Program-made: the position numbers and the translations under genes
Source: an uncultured Ignavibacteria bacterium
GTDB taxonomy: Bacteria; Bacteroidota; Ignavibacteria; Kapaibacteriales; UBA2268
Length of the DNA stretch: 41,670 nt
Direction of reading: 5' to 3'
Assembly: GCA_903862655.1 (NCBI GenBank)
Contig: CAIOZA010000083.1
Location: forward strand, 1 to 41,670
The notes under the pieces: model-generated
Told to the model about the DNA's origin: nothing
Seen by the model: only the letters and a program-made list of their open reading frames with translations
Database searches by the model: none
In this document: positions 1 to 8,661 of the stretch, piece after piece
Numbering within the stretch: position 1 is the stretch's first letter
How the letters are laid out: each line of letters opens with the position of its first letter

Positions 1-2074
1 CATTTGCTGTAAGGTTAACAAAACCATCGACAACATATAAATCAAAGAATCCAATGAAATATGATGTTAATCTTGTAACTGTTGCAGTTAAATTTACTAT
101 ACCATCTACGAATTTATTATCAAACCATCCAAACAGTTTAGCAATTCCTATGAATCCAGCAACTACTGTAGCATAATAAATTTCATCAAAATACCATTTT
201 CTTAAAGAGAAAGTATGTAATTTTTTAAAATGTTTTTCGAGATTATCAGCACTAATTAATTTGAACTGATATATTATAAACGCTAATAGTATTCCTAAAC
301 CAGCAATAGTCAATGATAAAAACATAGCCAAATAATGGAAGTGATGCGAAACTTCCTGGAATTTGTTTTTGTAATGGCTTGAAACGGCTGAATGTTCTCC
401 TGCTGATGATTGAGCCGCAGTTTCAGAATGTGAAGAGGTTTGAGCGTGAGTAGAAATCACAGCAACTTGACCTGATTCTTCTTTAGCTTCTGGTAAAAGA
501 AAATCCCATTGTAAATCTCCAGGAACTACTGATGCAGGCTGTTGTATGTTCTGATGGAACCAACCTTTAGTTGCATCAATTGGGTTCGGGGAATAAAAGA
601 ACCAGAAAGAAAGAGTCGCTAATAAAATCAGCGGGAAAATTATTACAAATTTATTTTCATGAGTATTTTTTGCAATCTCAGTTTTGGGTTTTCCATGGAA
701 TGCAACAATAGTAAGTCTGAACATATAAAAAGCCGTCATACCCGCTGCAGATATAGCAACAATTGGAATTGCCCAATGCCACCCGCCAGTAAGGCTTGCA
801 TAAGCAAGGGTGTTAGCAATAATACCATCTTTACTAAGGAAACCTGAAGTTAAGGGGACTCCTGCAATGGCAAGTGTTGCAAATAGAAATGTTCTGTAAG
901 TCCATGGCATGGTCTTTCTAAGACCACCCATATTATTTATATCCTGAGGATCGGAATGATGATCTTTCAAATGGTGCATTGCATGGTGCATTGCATGGAT
1001 AACAGATCCTGATGCAAGAAACAAAGCTGCTTTGAACCAAGCATGTGTAACGAGGTGCATAAAGCCGTTAGTATAGCCGCCAACACCTAAAGACATAATC
1101 ATAAAGCCAAGCTGACTAACTGTAGAATAAGCAAGAACTTTCTTGAAATCGACCTGAGTTATTGCGATAGTTGCGGCAACAAATGCTGTAATGGTTCCTA
1201 TTATTGAAATAAATGAAAGAGCATCAGCTGTTAGCATAGGAAATACTCTGGCAACCAGATATACACCTGCGGCAACCATTGTTGCTGCATGAATCAACGC
1301 ACTTACTGGCGTTGGACCTTCCATTGCATCGGGTAACCATACATGAAGAGGCCATTGAGCTGATTTACCTATTGCACCGAAGAAGATACCAATACCTGCT
1401 AATGTTAGGATTGTACCGCTGTCAAATGGAATGATACCTTTTCCAATACTAGCAAAAATATCATCAAACATGAAAGTACCATAAGCAAAATAAAGTATCA
1501 TTATGCCTATAAAAAACCCGAGATCACCAATACGGTTCGTAATAAAGGCTTTTTTACCCGCATCAGATGCACTTTGTTTTTCATACCAGAATCCGATTAG
1601 AAGATAAGAGCTTATTCCAACCAATTCCCAAAAGATATACATAAAGAGAAAATTGTTTGCAATGACTATTCCAAGCATTGAAAAAGTAAACAATCCCAAA
1701 TAAGCATAAAATCTAGGGAAACGCTTATCTCCATCCATATATTCAGTAGAAAAGAGATGAACAAGGAAGCTGATCAATGTCACTACAAGAAGCATAATTG
1801 ATGCTATATTATCAACTCCAAAACCAACTGTTACCTTAGAAGTTAGGAGATTAATCCAGTCAAATCTTGTCTGTATTATATTTGAAGTTGAATGAGTAAA
1901 GAATTTTGCATAAAAAACTACACCCGCGAGAATCAGGTCAATTCCGAGAATACTTGTTCCGATGACAGAACTGATTTTCCCAAGTTTTTTACCCCAGAAG
2001 ATATTAATAACAAAGCTTAGAAGCGGTAGCAATAGAATTATTATCAATAATTGGAGTACATTTTCCTGTGCCAT
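1..2074 (-). CDS. nuoL: NADH-quinone oxidoreductase subunit L (NuoL), 3' end outside window
   Basis: This is the distal proton-pumping, antiporter-like membrane subunit of respiratory complex I. The reading frame starts at 2074 (MAQENVLQLL) and is open for 691 residues to the window edge, so the C-terminus is missing. Multiple hydrophobic helices are visible, with typical family stretches such as FWELVGISSYLLIGFW and PLHVWLPDAMEGPTPVSAL, followed by the conserved HAWFKAALFL segment. A histidine-rich loop at residues 360-373 holds two exact copies of Ala-Met-His-His (361-368). A hydrophilic, Ser/His-rich insert near residues 540-590 precedes the last visible membrane helices. It is the last visible gene of the nuoABCDHIJKL operon, 69 bases after nuoK; nuoM and nuoN would be expected beyond the left edge. 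The family assignment is secure. Confidence 0.96.
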   Translation of the reverse strand, partial: MAQENVLQLLIIILLLPLLSFVINIFWGKKLGKISSVIGTSILGIDLILAGVVFYAKFFTHSTSNIIQTRFDWINLLTSKVTVGFGVDNIASIMLLVVTLISFLVHLFSTEYMDGDKRFPRFYAYLGLFTFSMLGIVIANNFLFMYIFWELVGISSYLLIGFWYEKQSASDAGKKAFITNRIGDLGFFIGIMILYFAYGTFMFDDIFASIGKGIIPFDSGTILTLAGIGIFFGAIGKSAQWPLHVWLPDAMEGPTPVSALIHAATMVAAGVYLVARVFPMLTADALSFISIIGTITAFVAATIAITQVDFKKVLAYSTVSQLGFMIMSLGVGGYTNGFMHLVTHAWFKAALFLASGSVIHAMHHAMHHLKDHHSDPQDINNMGGLRKTMPWTYRTFLFATLAIAGVPLTSGFLSKDGIIANTLAYASLTGGWHWAIPIVAISAAGMTAFYMFRLTIVAFHGKPKTEIAKNTHENKFVIIFPLILLATLSFWFFYSPNPIDATKGWFHQNIQQPASVVPGDLQWDFLLPEAKEESGQVAVISTHAQTSSHSETAAQSSAGEHSAVSSHYKNKFQEVSHHFHYLAMFLSLTIAGLGILLAFIIYQFKLISADNLEKHFKKLHTFSLRKWYFDEIYYATVVAGFIGIAKLFGWFDNKFVDGIVNLTATVTRLTSYFIGFFDLYVVDGFVNLTAN

Positions 2075-2143
2075 AGTTCTAATTTCTATTTAATTATTAA
2101 CTGATTACAATTTTTAAAATATTTACTATCAATTTAAAGAACC

Positions 2144-2452
2144 TTAATCCTTTAAATTATCAATCTCATCAACATTAACAGTCTTAAAATTCTGATAAAT
2201 ATTGAGGACAATAGCTAGAGCAACTGCAGCTTCTGCTGCTGCAAGTATAATTACAAATACTGCGGCAACTTGTCCCTCGATGTTCATGCCCCCATATTTA
2301 GCAAAAGCAACAAAGTTTATATTGGCCGAATTAAGAACTAATTCTAATCCCATCAAAACAAGTACTGCATGTTTTCTTACTATGATAGCGAATAAGCCTA
2401 ATGAAAACAGAATTGCACTTATGACCAAATAATGTGTTAAACCAATACCCAT
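2144..2452 (-). CDS. nuoK: NADH-quinone oxidoreductase subunit K (NuoK)
   Basis: Small membrane subunit of complex I that lies between NuoJ and the antiporter-like subunits and carries conserved glutamates used in proton transfer. The 102-residue product has the normal length for the family and three hydrophobic helices. The family signature is visible: GLELVLNSANINFVAF in helix 2 contains the first conserved glutamate (E37), and AAAEAAVALAIVLNIY in helix 3 contains the second. It starts 14 bases after the nuoJ stop and is clearly co-transcribed with it. The ATG at 2452 gives the usual short N-terminus. Confidence 0.97.
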   Translation of the reverse strand: MGIGLTHYLVISAILFSLGLFAIIVRKHAVLVLMGLELVLNSANINFVAFAKYGGMNIEGQVAAVFVIILAAAEAAVALAIVLNIYQNFKTVNVDEIDNLKD

Positions 2453-2466
2453 AATTCTTCCCTTTT

Positions 2467-2967
2467 TTACTTTCTTCTAGCTATAAATGCAGCACCGATG
2501 ATTGCTATAAGGAGCAATACAGAAGCAGCTTCAAATGCCAGAAGATAGTTAGTTAACAATTCGTTACCGATCAATTTGGTACTGTCACCAGACACTTTTG
2601 GTTCCGATAAAAACCATTTAGTGCTACTAAATACAACAATTAATGATATAGCAATTATTGTTGATAACAGTCCGGCAATTCCTACTTGAATCTTTCCTAG
2701 AGAATTCGACTTCACATCTACTCCAGTAATCCTTGTAGTAAGCATTACTCCGAAAATTATGAGAACCAATATACCGCCAATGTAAACCATAATCTGAGTT
2801 ACAGCTAAAAAGTCAGCATTGAGTAGTACATAAAGTCCGGCTACGCCAAAGAATGTAAACATTAGCGAAAAAGCCGAATACATGATATTCTTAGAGAACA
2901 CCACAATAGCTGCTGATATAACAATCAGTGCCGCGAGAAAATAAAATGCTAATCCAACTAAATCCAT
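2467..2967 (-). CDS. nuoJ: NADH-quinone oxidoreductase subunit J (NuoJ)
   Basis: Membrane subunit of complex I. The 166-residue product has five predicted hydrophobic helices. The family's conserved segment MYSAFSLMFTFFGVAGLYVL and the following FLAVTQIMVYIGGILVLIIFGVML-type helix are present; the latter forms the pi-bulge helix region that couples quinone reduction to proton pumping in known structures. It ends in a basic ARRK tail. It lies between nuoI (39 bases upstream) and nuoK (14 bases downstream) in the usual order. Start at 2967 (MDLVGLAFYFLAAL) gives the expected N-terminal helix. Confidence 0.96.
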   Translation of the reverse strand: MDLVGLAFYFLAALIVISAAIVVFSKNIMYSAFSLMFTFFGVAGLYVLLNADFLAVTQIMVYIGGILVLIIFGVMLTTRITGVDVKSNSLGKIQVGIAGLLSTIIAISLIVVFSSTKWFLSEPKVSGDSTKLIGNELLTNYLLAFEAASVLLLIAIIGAAFIARRK

Positions 2968-3006
2968 AACTATTATCTATTAGTTTTTTAATTTCAAATT
3001 AAATTT

Positions 3007-3630
3007 TTATTCAGTTTTTGCTTCAGTCTGTGCTTCTGGTTTTGCTACTGTTGCAGCAGCTTTTGCTGCGGCTTGTTGAGCTTTAAATTCAGCTAGTACT
3101 CTTTTCTTTTCTTCGATTTCTGCTTCAGTCAAATTTATAAAGCTAAATTTTAAGCCTCTGTCGTAATCCTTTTTGTCATCAAAATAGTAAGAGACTGTCC
3201 CAGAACGTTTGTATGATGAGTACTCGAATTCTGTTGTGTGCTTAATAGCATCAGTAGGACACACAGAAGTACACAACCCACAAAAACAACATTTAGCAAA
3301 ATCAATTTCATAAGATGGAACCCAAGCATTGCGTTTATCACCATTCTTTAATATTGGCTGTTCAACACCCTTTGCCACTTGTAAAATATCAAGCTCAATA
3401 CAATTTACAGGGCAAGCTCTTGAACATCTCTTGCAACCATCACACAAATCCATATCAAGCTCTAGGCGATTTCTTGCCATCGCAGTTCCGTTTGTGCCGT
3501 CTGGTATTGGGAATCTTTCTTTCGGGTATTGAATTGTTACGTTTCTTACAAATAAATGTAACAAGGTAATTCTCATACCAACAAGAACAGTCCATAAACC
3601 TTCCCAAATGCTCTTAATATAATTTATCAT
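3007..3630 (-). CDS. nuoI: NADH-quinone oxidoreductase subunit I (NuoI), 2x[4Fe-4S] ferredoxin subunit
   Basis: Peripheral-arm complex I subunit that passes electrons through clusters N6a and N6b to NuoB. Two CxxCxxCxxxCP cluster motifs are visible: C63/C66/C69/C73 and C114/C117/C120/C124, numbering from the ATG at 3630. That start (MINYIKSIWEG) is preferred over an in-frame ATG at 3654 because GGAG lies 8 bases upstream of it. The roughly 35 residues between the two motifs include a short insert with the sequence KNGDKRNAWVPSYEIDF. The C-terminus has an alanine- and glutamate-rich tail of about 30 residues (after EFKAQQ) that looks disordered. It follows nuoH, with no nuoE, F or G between nuoD and nuoH. 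Confidence 0.95.
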   Translation of the reverse strand: MINYIKSIWEGLWTVLVGMRITLLHLFVRNVTIQYPKERFPIPDGTNGTAMARNRLELDMDLCDGCKRCSRACPVNCIELDILQVAKGVEQPILKNGDKRNAWVPSYEIDFAKCCFCGLCTSVCPTDAIKHTTEFEYSSYKRSGTVSYYFDDKKDYDRGLKFSFINLTEAEIEEKKRVLAEFKAQQAAAKAAATVAKPEAQTEAKTE

Positions 3631-3686
3631 AACTATTACTCCAAAATCATTCAATTACTAACATCATACAAAAACAACTATGATGT

Positions 3687-4739
3687 TTAGTTCAACATTC
3701 TAAAAAGGCTAACAAACAAAAAACAAATAAAAGAAACAGGCAATAGAATTTTCCAACCTAAATACATCAGCTGATCAACTCTAAGTCTCGGCAATGTCCA
3801 CCTTAGCCAGATCTGAACAAAAATAACAAAAAATGATTTGCCAATAAACCAGAAAGCTCCCCAAAGTGGACCACTTAAAAATGATCCAAATGGTGAATTC
3901 CATCCACCCATAAATGCTGTGACTAATACAGCAGCTACAACAAACATATTAGCATATTCAGCAAAAAAGAACATTGCAAACTTCATACCTGAATACTCAG
4001 TATGGTATCCTGCAACAAGCTCCGATTCACCTTCCGGAATATCAAATGGTGTTCTGTTTGTTTCTGCTAAAGATGCTATCATATAAATTAAAGTTAATCC
4101 AAGTGTAAATGGAATAACCCATAATTTTTCATATGAACCAGGTCCTCCAAACATAAACCAGTTCCAGAACCAGCCTGTTTGAGCTTTATTTATTTCCTGC
4201 ATATTTAAACTTGAAGAAAGAACAGCTATTGAAAGGATTGCCATAGCTCCGGGAATTTCGTAAGAAATAAGCTGAGCAACAGAACGCATAGCTCCAAGCA
4301 ATGTATACTTATTGTTTGACGCCCATCCACCCATTACGATTCCAATTGCTCCAATTGAACCAACAGCAAAAATATAGAACAATCCTAAATTGATTCCAGA
4401 TGGTACGAAAAATTCACTGAAAGGAATGACAGCAAAAGCTGCATAAGCACCAGTGAATACAATATAAGGTGCTAAATTGTATAAAGGTTTGTTTGCTGCG
4501 TCAGGAGTGATGTCCTCTTTCTGGATAAGCTTTATTACTTCGGCTAAAGGCTGTAGTACACCCTTCCATCCAGTTCTCATAGGACCAACACGTTCCTGCA
4601 TCCAGGCGGAAATTTTCAACTCACCAAGAATAGCAAGAAGAGCATAAACAACCAAAAATCCAAGAGGTAACGCACTAATTAGCAGTACGGTGATTAGATT
4701 GTCCCCTAGTAATTTTATAAGAAAGTTTGTTTCACCCAT
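3687..4739 (-). CDS. nuoH: NADH-quinone oxidoreductase subunit H (NuoH)
   Basis: Membrane subunit of complex I that forms the quinone entry chamber with NuoB and NuoD. The 350-residue product has about eight hydrophobic helices. Family hallmarks are visible: QERVGPMRTGWKGVLQPLAE near the N-terminus, the loop EGESELVAGYHTEYSGMKFA with its acidic residues, and AETNRTPFDIPE just before it. The C-terminal part carries the arginine-rich segment IWLRWTLPRLRVDQLMYLGW, also typical. It is directly downstream of nuoD (44 bases) and upstream of nuoI, so nuoE-F-G are not inserted here. Confidence 0.97.
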   Translation of the reverse strand: MGETNFLIKLLGDNLITVLLISALPLGFLVVYALLAILGELKISAWMQERVGPMRTGWKGVLQPLAEVIKLIQKEDITPDAANKPLYNLAPYIVFTGAYAAFAVIPFSEFFVPSGINLGLFYIFAVGSIGAIGIVMGGWASNNKYTLLGAMRSVAQLISYEIPGAMAILSIAVLSSSLNMQEINKAQTGWFWNWFMFGGPGSYEKLWVIPFTLGLTLIYMIASLAETNRTPFDIPEGESELVAGYHTEYSGMKFAMFFFAEYANMFVVAAVLVTAFMGGWNSPFGSFLSGPLWGAFWFIGKSFFVIFVQIWLRWTLPRLRVDQLMYLGWKILLPVSFICFLFVSLFRMLN

Positions 4740-4783
4740 TATCGAAACCGTAATTTATTTTTAATTTTATTCACTATGTTAAA

Positions 4784-5938
4784 TTATCTGTCTACTTCGC
4801 CCAGCACAATATCTATACTACCTAGAATCAGAATTAAGTCGGCGAACATGTAACCCTTTGAGATTACAGGTAGCACTGAAAGATTTACAAAACTAGTACC
4901 TCTGGCTTTAATTCTATCAGGTTTTTCTGTTCCATTACTGACTACATAGAAACCTAATTCACCTTTAGGATTTTCAGCTCTCTGATAAATTTCAGCACCT
5001 TTCGGAGGACGAAGTTTTGCAGGAATTGCTTCTTTAACATCACCGGTATCAGGCATTTGTGCGACAGCCTGTTCGATAATTTTGCAACTCTCTTCCATTT
5101 CATACATTCTGACTATATTTCTATCCCAACAATCACCAAGCTGACCAACTTCACCTTTGCCAACGGGAATATTAAAGTCAAATCTGTTGTATATTGAGTA
5201 TGTGTCGTCTTTTCGTAAGTCCCATTTTACGCCTGAGCCTCTTAATGTTGGACCGCTACATGCATAATTAATGGCAACATCAGCGGGCAAGATACCTATA
5301 TTAGCTGTTCTGTCAATGAAAATTTTATTATATATCAAGAGGTTCATAACCTCAGCATTTGTCTTTCTAACTTGTTTAATTGCGTCTAGAACCTCCTGTT
5401 TAAAACTAGGATAAACATCATGGGCTAAACCACCAATCCAGAAATAGTTGAATAAAAGCCTGGCACCAGAACATTTTTCCATAATCCATAAAATGTATTC
5501 ACGATCACGGAAGAAGTAAAGGAATGGAGTAAAAGCACCAGCATCCAGACCGAATGTAGCAACGGCAATCTGATGGTTGGCTATTCTATTCAGTTCAGCC
5601 ATAATTACTCGAATATACTCAACCTTTTCAGGTACTTTGATTTCGAGAAGTTTTTCAACTGCCATTACGTAAGGCCATTCATTGTTCATTGCTGAAATGT
5701 AATCCAACCGGTCAACGTAAGGGATGACTTGAGGATAAGTCATCTTTTCGCAATGTTTCTCGAAACAGCGGTGAAGGTATCCAATATGCGGAATAACTTC
5801 GGTTACTATTTCACCGTCGATTTCAACTTCTAATCTTAATACACCATGAGTAGATGGATGTTGAGGACCAACATTCAGCCTCATTCTGTCAGATTCCATC
5901 TGACTATACTCTAATTGTATTTTTTTTGTCTCGTTCAT
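4784..5938 (-). CDS. nuoD: NADH-quinone oxidoreductase subunit D (NuoD, 49 kDa)
   Basis: Catalytic peripheral subunit that forms the quinone-binding site with NuoB; evolutionarily related to the large subunit of NiFe hydrogenase. The 384-residue product matches the family length. Visible hallmarks: NVGPQHPSTHGVLRLEVEIDGE at the N-terminus with the quinone-site histidines, GYLHRCFEKHCE, YVDRLDYISAMNNE, and the C-terminal ending GSIDIVLGEVDR, which is nearly invariant. It is a separate gene from nuoC (32 bases apart), unlike the fused nuoCD found in some relatives. Confidence 0.97.
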   Translation of the reverse strand: MNETKKIQLEYSQMESDRMRLNVGPQHPSTHGVLRLEVEIDGEIVTEVIPHIGYLHRCFEKHCEKMTYPQVIPYVDRLDYISAMNNEWPYVMAVEKLLEIKVPEKVEYIRVIMAELNRIANHQIAVATFGLDAGAFTPFLYFFRDREYILWIMEKCSGARLLFNYFWIGGLAHDVYPSFKQEVLDAIKQVRKTNAEVMNLLIYNKIFIDRTANIGILPADVAINYACSGPTLRGSGVKWDLRKDDTYSIYNRFDFNIPVGKGEVGQLGDCWDRNIVRMYEMEESCKIIEQAVAQMPDTGDVKEAIPAKLRPPKGAEIYQRAENPKGELGFYVVSNGTEKPDRIKARGTSFVNLSVLPVISKGYMFADLILILGSIDIVLGEVDR

Positions 5939-5970
5939 TTTTATTTAATGATAAATTAATATCTTAATAA

Positions 5971-6447
5971 TTAATAAGGAACTCTCATCCCGTGATATTC
6001 TTCAGGTTCATTATAATCTTTTCTCATTGGATATCCTTCCCAATCATAGGGAAGAAGAATTCTAATTAGATTGTCATGACCACTGAATATCATCCCATAA
6101 AGATCAAATGCTTCTCTTTCGTGCCAGTCAGCTGTTCTCCATAAATGCATTACCGATGGAAGAGTGGGTGTTTCCTTAGGAACAGTTGTCTTAATTACTA
6201 TTTTATGGGTATGTTTAAATGAATATAGATGATATACTATGCCTAATGATTCACCTAAGTCAAGACCACTCAGGCACATGAGATAGTCAAACATGAGTTC
6301 TGAAGAATCACGTAAAGTATGGCATATATCAAAAATTTTTGAAGGTTCTACAGAAATATAAGGATCTGACGGAGCTTCTTCTTTAAATTCAAGAATGCCA
6401 TCACCGAATTCCTTCTTCAATATTTCGTAAATTTCATTTGCTAACAT
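5971..6447 (-). CDS. nuoC: NADH-quinone oxidoreductase subunit C (NuoC, 30 kDa)
   Basis: Peripheral, non-redox subunit of complex I that contacts NuoD and NuoI. The 158-residue protein carries the family signature WHEREAFDLYGMIFSGHDNL followed by RILLPYDWEGYPMRKDY, both near the C-terminus. The N-terminal half is divergent, as is usual. It ends in YHGMRVPY. It sits 36 bases after nuoB and 32 before nuoD. The short length is normal for Bacteroidota-type NuoC that is not fused to NuoD. Confidence 0.95.
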   Translation of the reverse strand: MLANEIYEILKKEFGDGILEFKEEAPSDPYISVEPSKIFDICHTLRDSSELMFDYLMCLSGLDLGESLGIVYHLYSFKHTHKIVIKTTVPKETPTLPSVMHLWRTADWHEREAFDLYGMIFSGHDNLIRILLPYDWEGYPMRKDYNEPEEYHGMRVPY

Positions 6448-6483
6448 AATAATTTAATCCGATTCTATTTATTCTAAAATTGA

Positions 6484-7023
6484 TTATATTTTTAGGGCTT
6501 TTTTTGCTTCAAGCTCTTCAATTCTATCTTTACCATTGAATAAAGCTTGTTCCCTAATTAATTTCTGTAGTTTAATCATTCCTTCTTCCATCGCCTCAGG
6601 TCTTGGAGGACATCCGGGAACGTAAACGTCAACAGGGATAATTCTATCTATACCTTTAAGAACATGATAGCCATGCTCCCAATAAGGACCACCACAATTT
6701 GAACAAGAACCGATTGAAATAACATACTTAGGTTCAGACATCTGTTCATACAGAATTTTGATTCTGTCTGCCATTTTGAGGGTAACAGTACCGGTAATCA
6801 TAATAAAATCAGCCTGACGCGGACTAGTTCTTGGTATAGTTCCGAATCGCATAAAATCAAAATGAGATGCATTCAATGCCATAAATTCTATAGCACAACA
6901 TGCAAGTCCAAAGTGTAAATACCAATCTGATTTACTTCGACCCCAATTTAAAAGATCTTCAACTTTTCCGAGAATAATTCCACCACCCTCGAATGGATCG
7001 TCTAATCTATTAAGTAAACCCAT
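6484..7023 (-). CDS. nuoB: NADH-quinone oxidoreductase subunit B (NuoB), cluster N2
   Basis: Peripheral complex I subunit that holds [4Fe-4S] cluster N2, the last electron carrier before quinone. Cluster ligands are visible: the paired cysteines C42/C43 in [12 protein letters not shown]107 (with C110) in [11 protein letters not shown] and C138 in [10 protein letters not shown]. The segment [17 protein letters not shown] is typical. The 179-residue protein has a short lysine/glutamate-rich C-terminal tail ([12 protein letters not shown]). It begins 16 bases after the nuoA stop, consistent with one operon. Confidence 0.97.
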   Translation of the reverse strand: MGLLNRLDDPFEGGGIILGKVEDLLNWGRSKSDWYLHFGLACCAIEFMALNASHFDFMRFGTIPRTSPRQADFIMITGTVTLKMADRIKILYEQMSEPKYVISIGSCSNCGGPYWEHGYHVLKGIDRIIPVDVYVPGCPPRPEAMEEGMIKLQKLIREQALFNGKDRIEELEAKKALKI

Positions 7024-7039
7024 TTATTGCTCCGATTAA

Positions 7040-7450
7040 TTATTTCTTTTTACCAACTACTAAATCATCTATACTGGGAATGTATGGTTTTGGTTTTTCC
7101 CAATCAATATCACCTTTACCCCAGACATAAGCAAGTCCCATTACTAAAATAACAACAAAAACAATCATTTCAATAAAAGCAAACCAGCCTAACTGTTTAA
7201 AAACAAGAGCCCAAGGAAGTAAAAATACAACTTCTACATCGAATAACAGAAATACCAAGGCGATAACATAGAAACGAATATTGAATCTAATCCATGGTCC
7301 TCCTATTGGAATTTCTCCGCATTCATATGTAGAGTTCTTTATTGGATTGGGATGACTGGGCCTAATGAAGGCAGCGGCTACAAGACCAACACCGACAAAT
7401 ATAAAGCCGATGATGAAGAATAGAAGGATAACACCAAAATCTGATAACAT
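7040..7450 (-). CDS. nuoA: NADH-quinone oxidoreductase subunit A (NuoA)
   Basis: Small three-helix membrane subunit of complex I and the first gene of the operon. The ATG at 7450 (MLSDFGVILLFF) is chosen because AGGA lies 7 bases upstream and the product then begins at the first membrane helix; a frame-open ATG at 7555 would add 35 polar residues that are not typical of the family. The product is 136 residues. Visible hallmarks are YECGEIPIGGPWIRFNIRFY and the acidic helix FLLFDVEVVFLLPWA. The C-terminal helix is followed by KGDIDWEKPK and a basic tail. Confidence 0.95.
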   Translation of the reverse strand: MLSDFGVILLFFIIGFIFVGVGLVAAAFIRPSHPNPIKNSTYECGEIPIGGPWIRFNIRFYVIALVFLLFDVEVVFLLPWALVFKQLGWFAFIEMIVFVVILVMGLAYVWGKGDIDWEKPKPYIPSIDDLVVGKKK

Positions 7451-7631
7451 AATATATTCCTGTTTGAATTCAATTATGAACCTGTAATTTTTTGAATTTG
7501 TTCTATTTTGTTCAAAAAATCGTTGCAAATTATAAAATAAATTTGAACTGAACAAAAGATTAAAAGAAATTAATATTCAAATTATATTTAAAATGCAATT
7601 AATATTTAAAGGATATATTTATGTAAGGCTT

Positions 7632-7671
7632 TAATTATCAGGAAGATTTTAAAAATTAAAACTGATAATTA
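7632..7671. repeat. Inverted repeat / nested hairpin A
   Basis: The arms TAATTATCAG (7632-7641) and CTGATAATTA (7662-7671) are perfect 10-bp complements. Inside them TTTTAA (7647-7652) and TTAAAA (7656-7661) form a second 6-bp stem with an AAA loop, leaving a five-base bulge (7642-7646) on one side. No T tract follows on the plus strand within 10 bases, so it does not look like an ordinary terminator. It could be a protein-binding dyad or part of a structured leader. Confidence 0.55.
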
Positions 7672-7701
7672 TACATGATAAAACTTATCAACATACTCAT
7701 C

Positions 7702-7729
7702 TTAATCAATAATAAGCAAAATTGATTAA
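7702..7729. repeat. Inverted repeat B
   Basis: The arms TTAATCAAT (7702-7710) and ATTGATTAA (7721-7729) are perfect 9-bp complements separated by 10 bases. The centre-to-centre spacing of about 19 bp (roughly two helical turns) would suit a dimeric DNA-binding protein. Function is not known. Confidence 0.5.
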
Positions 7730-7837
7730 TCGTTAATAGATGAAATAAAAAAATAAATTTAACTTTAGTAACTTTATTTGATTATTCCCACTATTATGAG
7801 CTATCAAACGTCAAAATTATTTGTAATTGTACTGATT

Positions 7838-7860
7838 GCTTACTAAAGTGTTTGGTAAGC
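7838..7860. repeat. Inverted repeat C
   Basis: The sequence GCTTACTAAA / GTG / TTTGGTAAGC folds into a 10-bp stem with one T-G pair and a three-base loop. It lies 73 bases upstream of the DUF1573 start. It is not followed by a T tract until 7889, so a terminator is unlikely; an operator or a 5' leader hairpin fits better. Confidence 0.5.
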
Positions 7861-7932
7861 ATTGATTCTATGGAGTTTATTCACGTAGTTTTTTTTTTTT
7901 AACAATAGAATTAGTAGTAGAGAGGATAGAGT

Positions 7933-8661
7933 ATGTCTAAATTATTTTTTTTGCTTTTTGCTTTTGCAATTTTAAGTTTTGGTCTGTTTTCTCAACCACT
8001 AATGCAAATTGTTGGTGGAGATACGGTTAATTGGGGTAAAGTTAGAATGGAACAATCTCCATTGACTTATTCCTTGAAAATAACAAATATCGGAAATGAT
8101 AGGCTACACATCGCCTCAGTTAAACCAAGTTGTGGTTGTACGACAGCACCAATCGACAAGAAAGAATTGGAAAAGGGTGATACCGCAACAATTTTGATTT
8201 CTTTAAATGTTCCTGCTAATCCCGGCATTACTAACAAATCTATTAATATCAGCAGTAATGATCCTAGAGAAAACACAAAGGTTATATATTTGATTGCAGA
8301 TGTTTTTTTTCCATTGAAGTTCTTTCCTACCAAAATACTTGGTGCCCCAAATCTTATCATAGGTAAGGAAGATATTGCTAAAGTTGTGATTACAAACACA
8401 ACTGAAGAAGATATTACGATAAAAGAAGTAATAATGGATATACAAAATGCTGAAGTTAACATAAAGGATAATGACGTTATAAAGGCCCATGGGGATTTGA
8501 TAATAGAAGTTAAGTTCAAACCTAAAACTTTAGGTATGATAAATGGAGAACTGAAGTTTAAGACTACACATCCTGAAGTGCCTAGAGTATCCATACCTGT
8601 AAGAGGTATTGTAATTGGCGAAGTACCTAAAGAAGAATTCAAAGATGCACCAAAAAAATAA
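7933..8661 (+). CDS. DUF1573-domain exported protein
   Basis: Exported protein of 242 residues. Residues 1-20 form a signal peptide (hydrophobic core FFLLFAFAILSFGLFS). Residues of about 30-120 match the DUF1573 domain: an Ig-like beta fold with the family motif PSCGCTTAPIDKKELEKGD followed by ISLNVPANPGITNKSINI and SSNDP. A second, weaker Ig-like repeat follows (about 140-235), ending in a polar tail. DUF1573 proteins are common in Bacteroidota and Planctomycetes and are exported; their biochemical role is not established. GAGAGG precedes the ATG by about 7 bases. The gene is the first of a three-gene plus-strand cluster with a small anchor protein (8746) and a TonB receptor (9347). Confidence 0.9.
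   Translation: MSKLFFLLFAFAILSFGLFSQPLMQIVGGDTVNWGKVRMEQSPLTYSLKITNIGNDRLHIASVKPSCGCTTAPIDKKELEKGDTATILISLNVPANPGITNKSINISSNDPRENTKVIYLIADVFFPLKFFPTKILGAPNLIIGKEDIAKVVITNTTEEDITIKEVIMDIQNAEVNIKDNDVIKAHGDLIIEVKFKPKTLGMINGELKFKTTHPEVPRVSIPVRGIVIGEVPKEEFKDAPKK

Larger units (their letters stand above)
7451..7932. other. Divergent intergenic region between nuoA and the DUF1573 gene
   Basis: These 482 bases carry no plausible gene on either strand. The region should contain the promoter of the nuo operon (minus strand) and that of the DUF1573-TonB cluster (plus strand). By eye I could not assign a convincing -33/-7 pair for either. It holds three inverted repeats, listed separately (7632-7671, 7702-7729, 7838-7860), and a run of 12 T at 7889-7900. 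A Shine-Dalgarno-like GAGAGG lies just upstream of the ATG at 7933. Confidence 0.7.
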
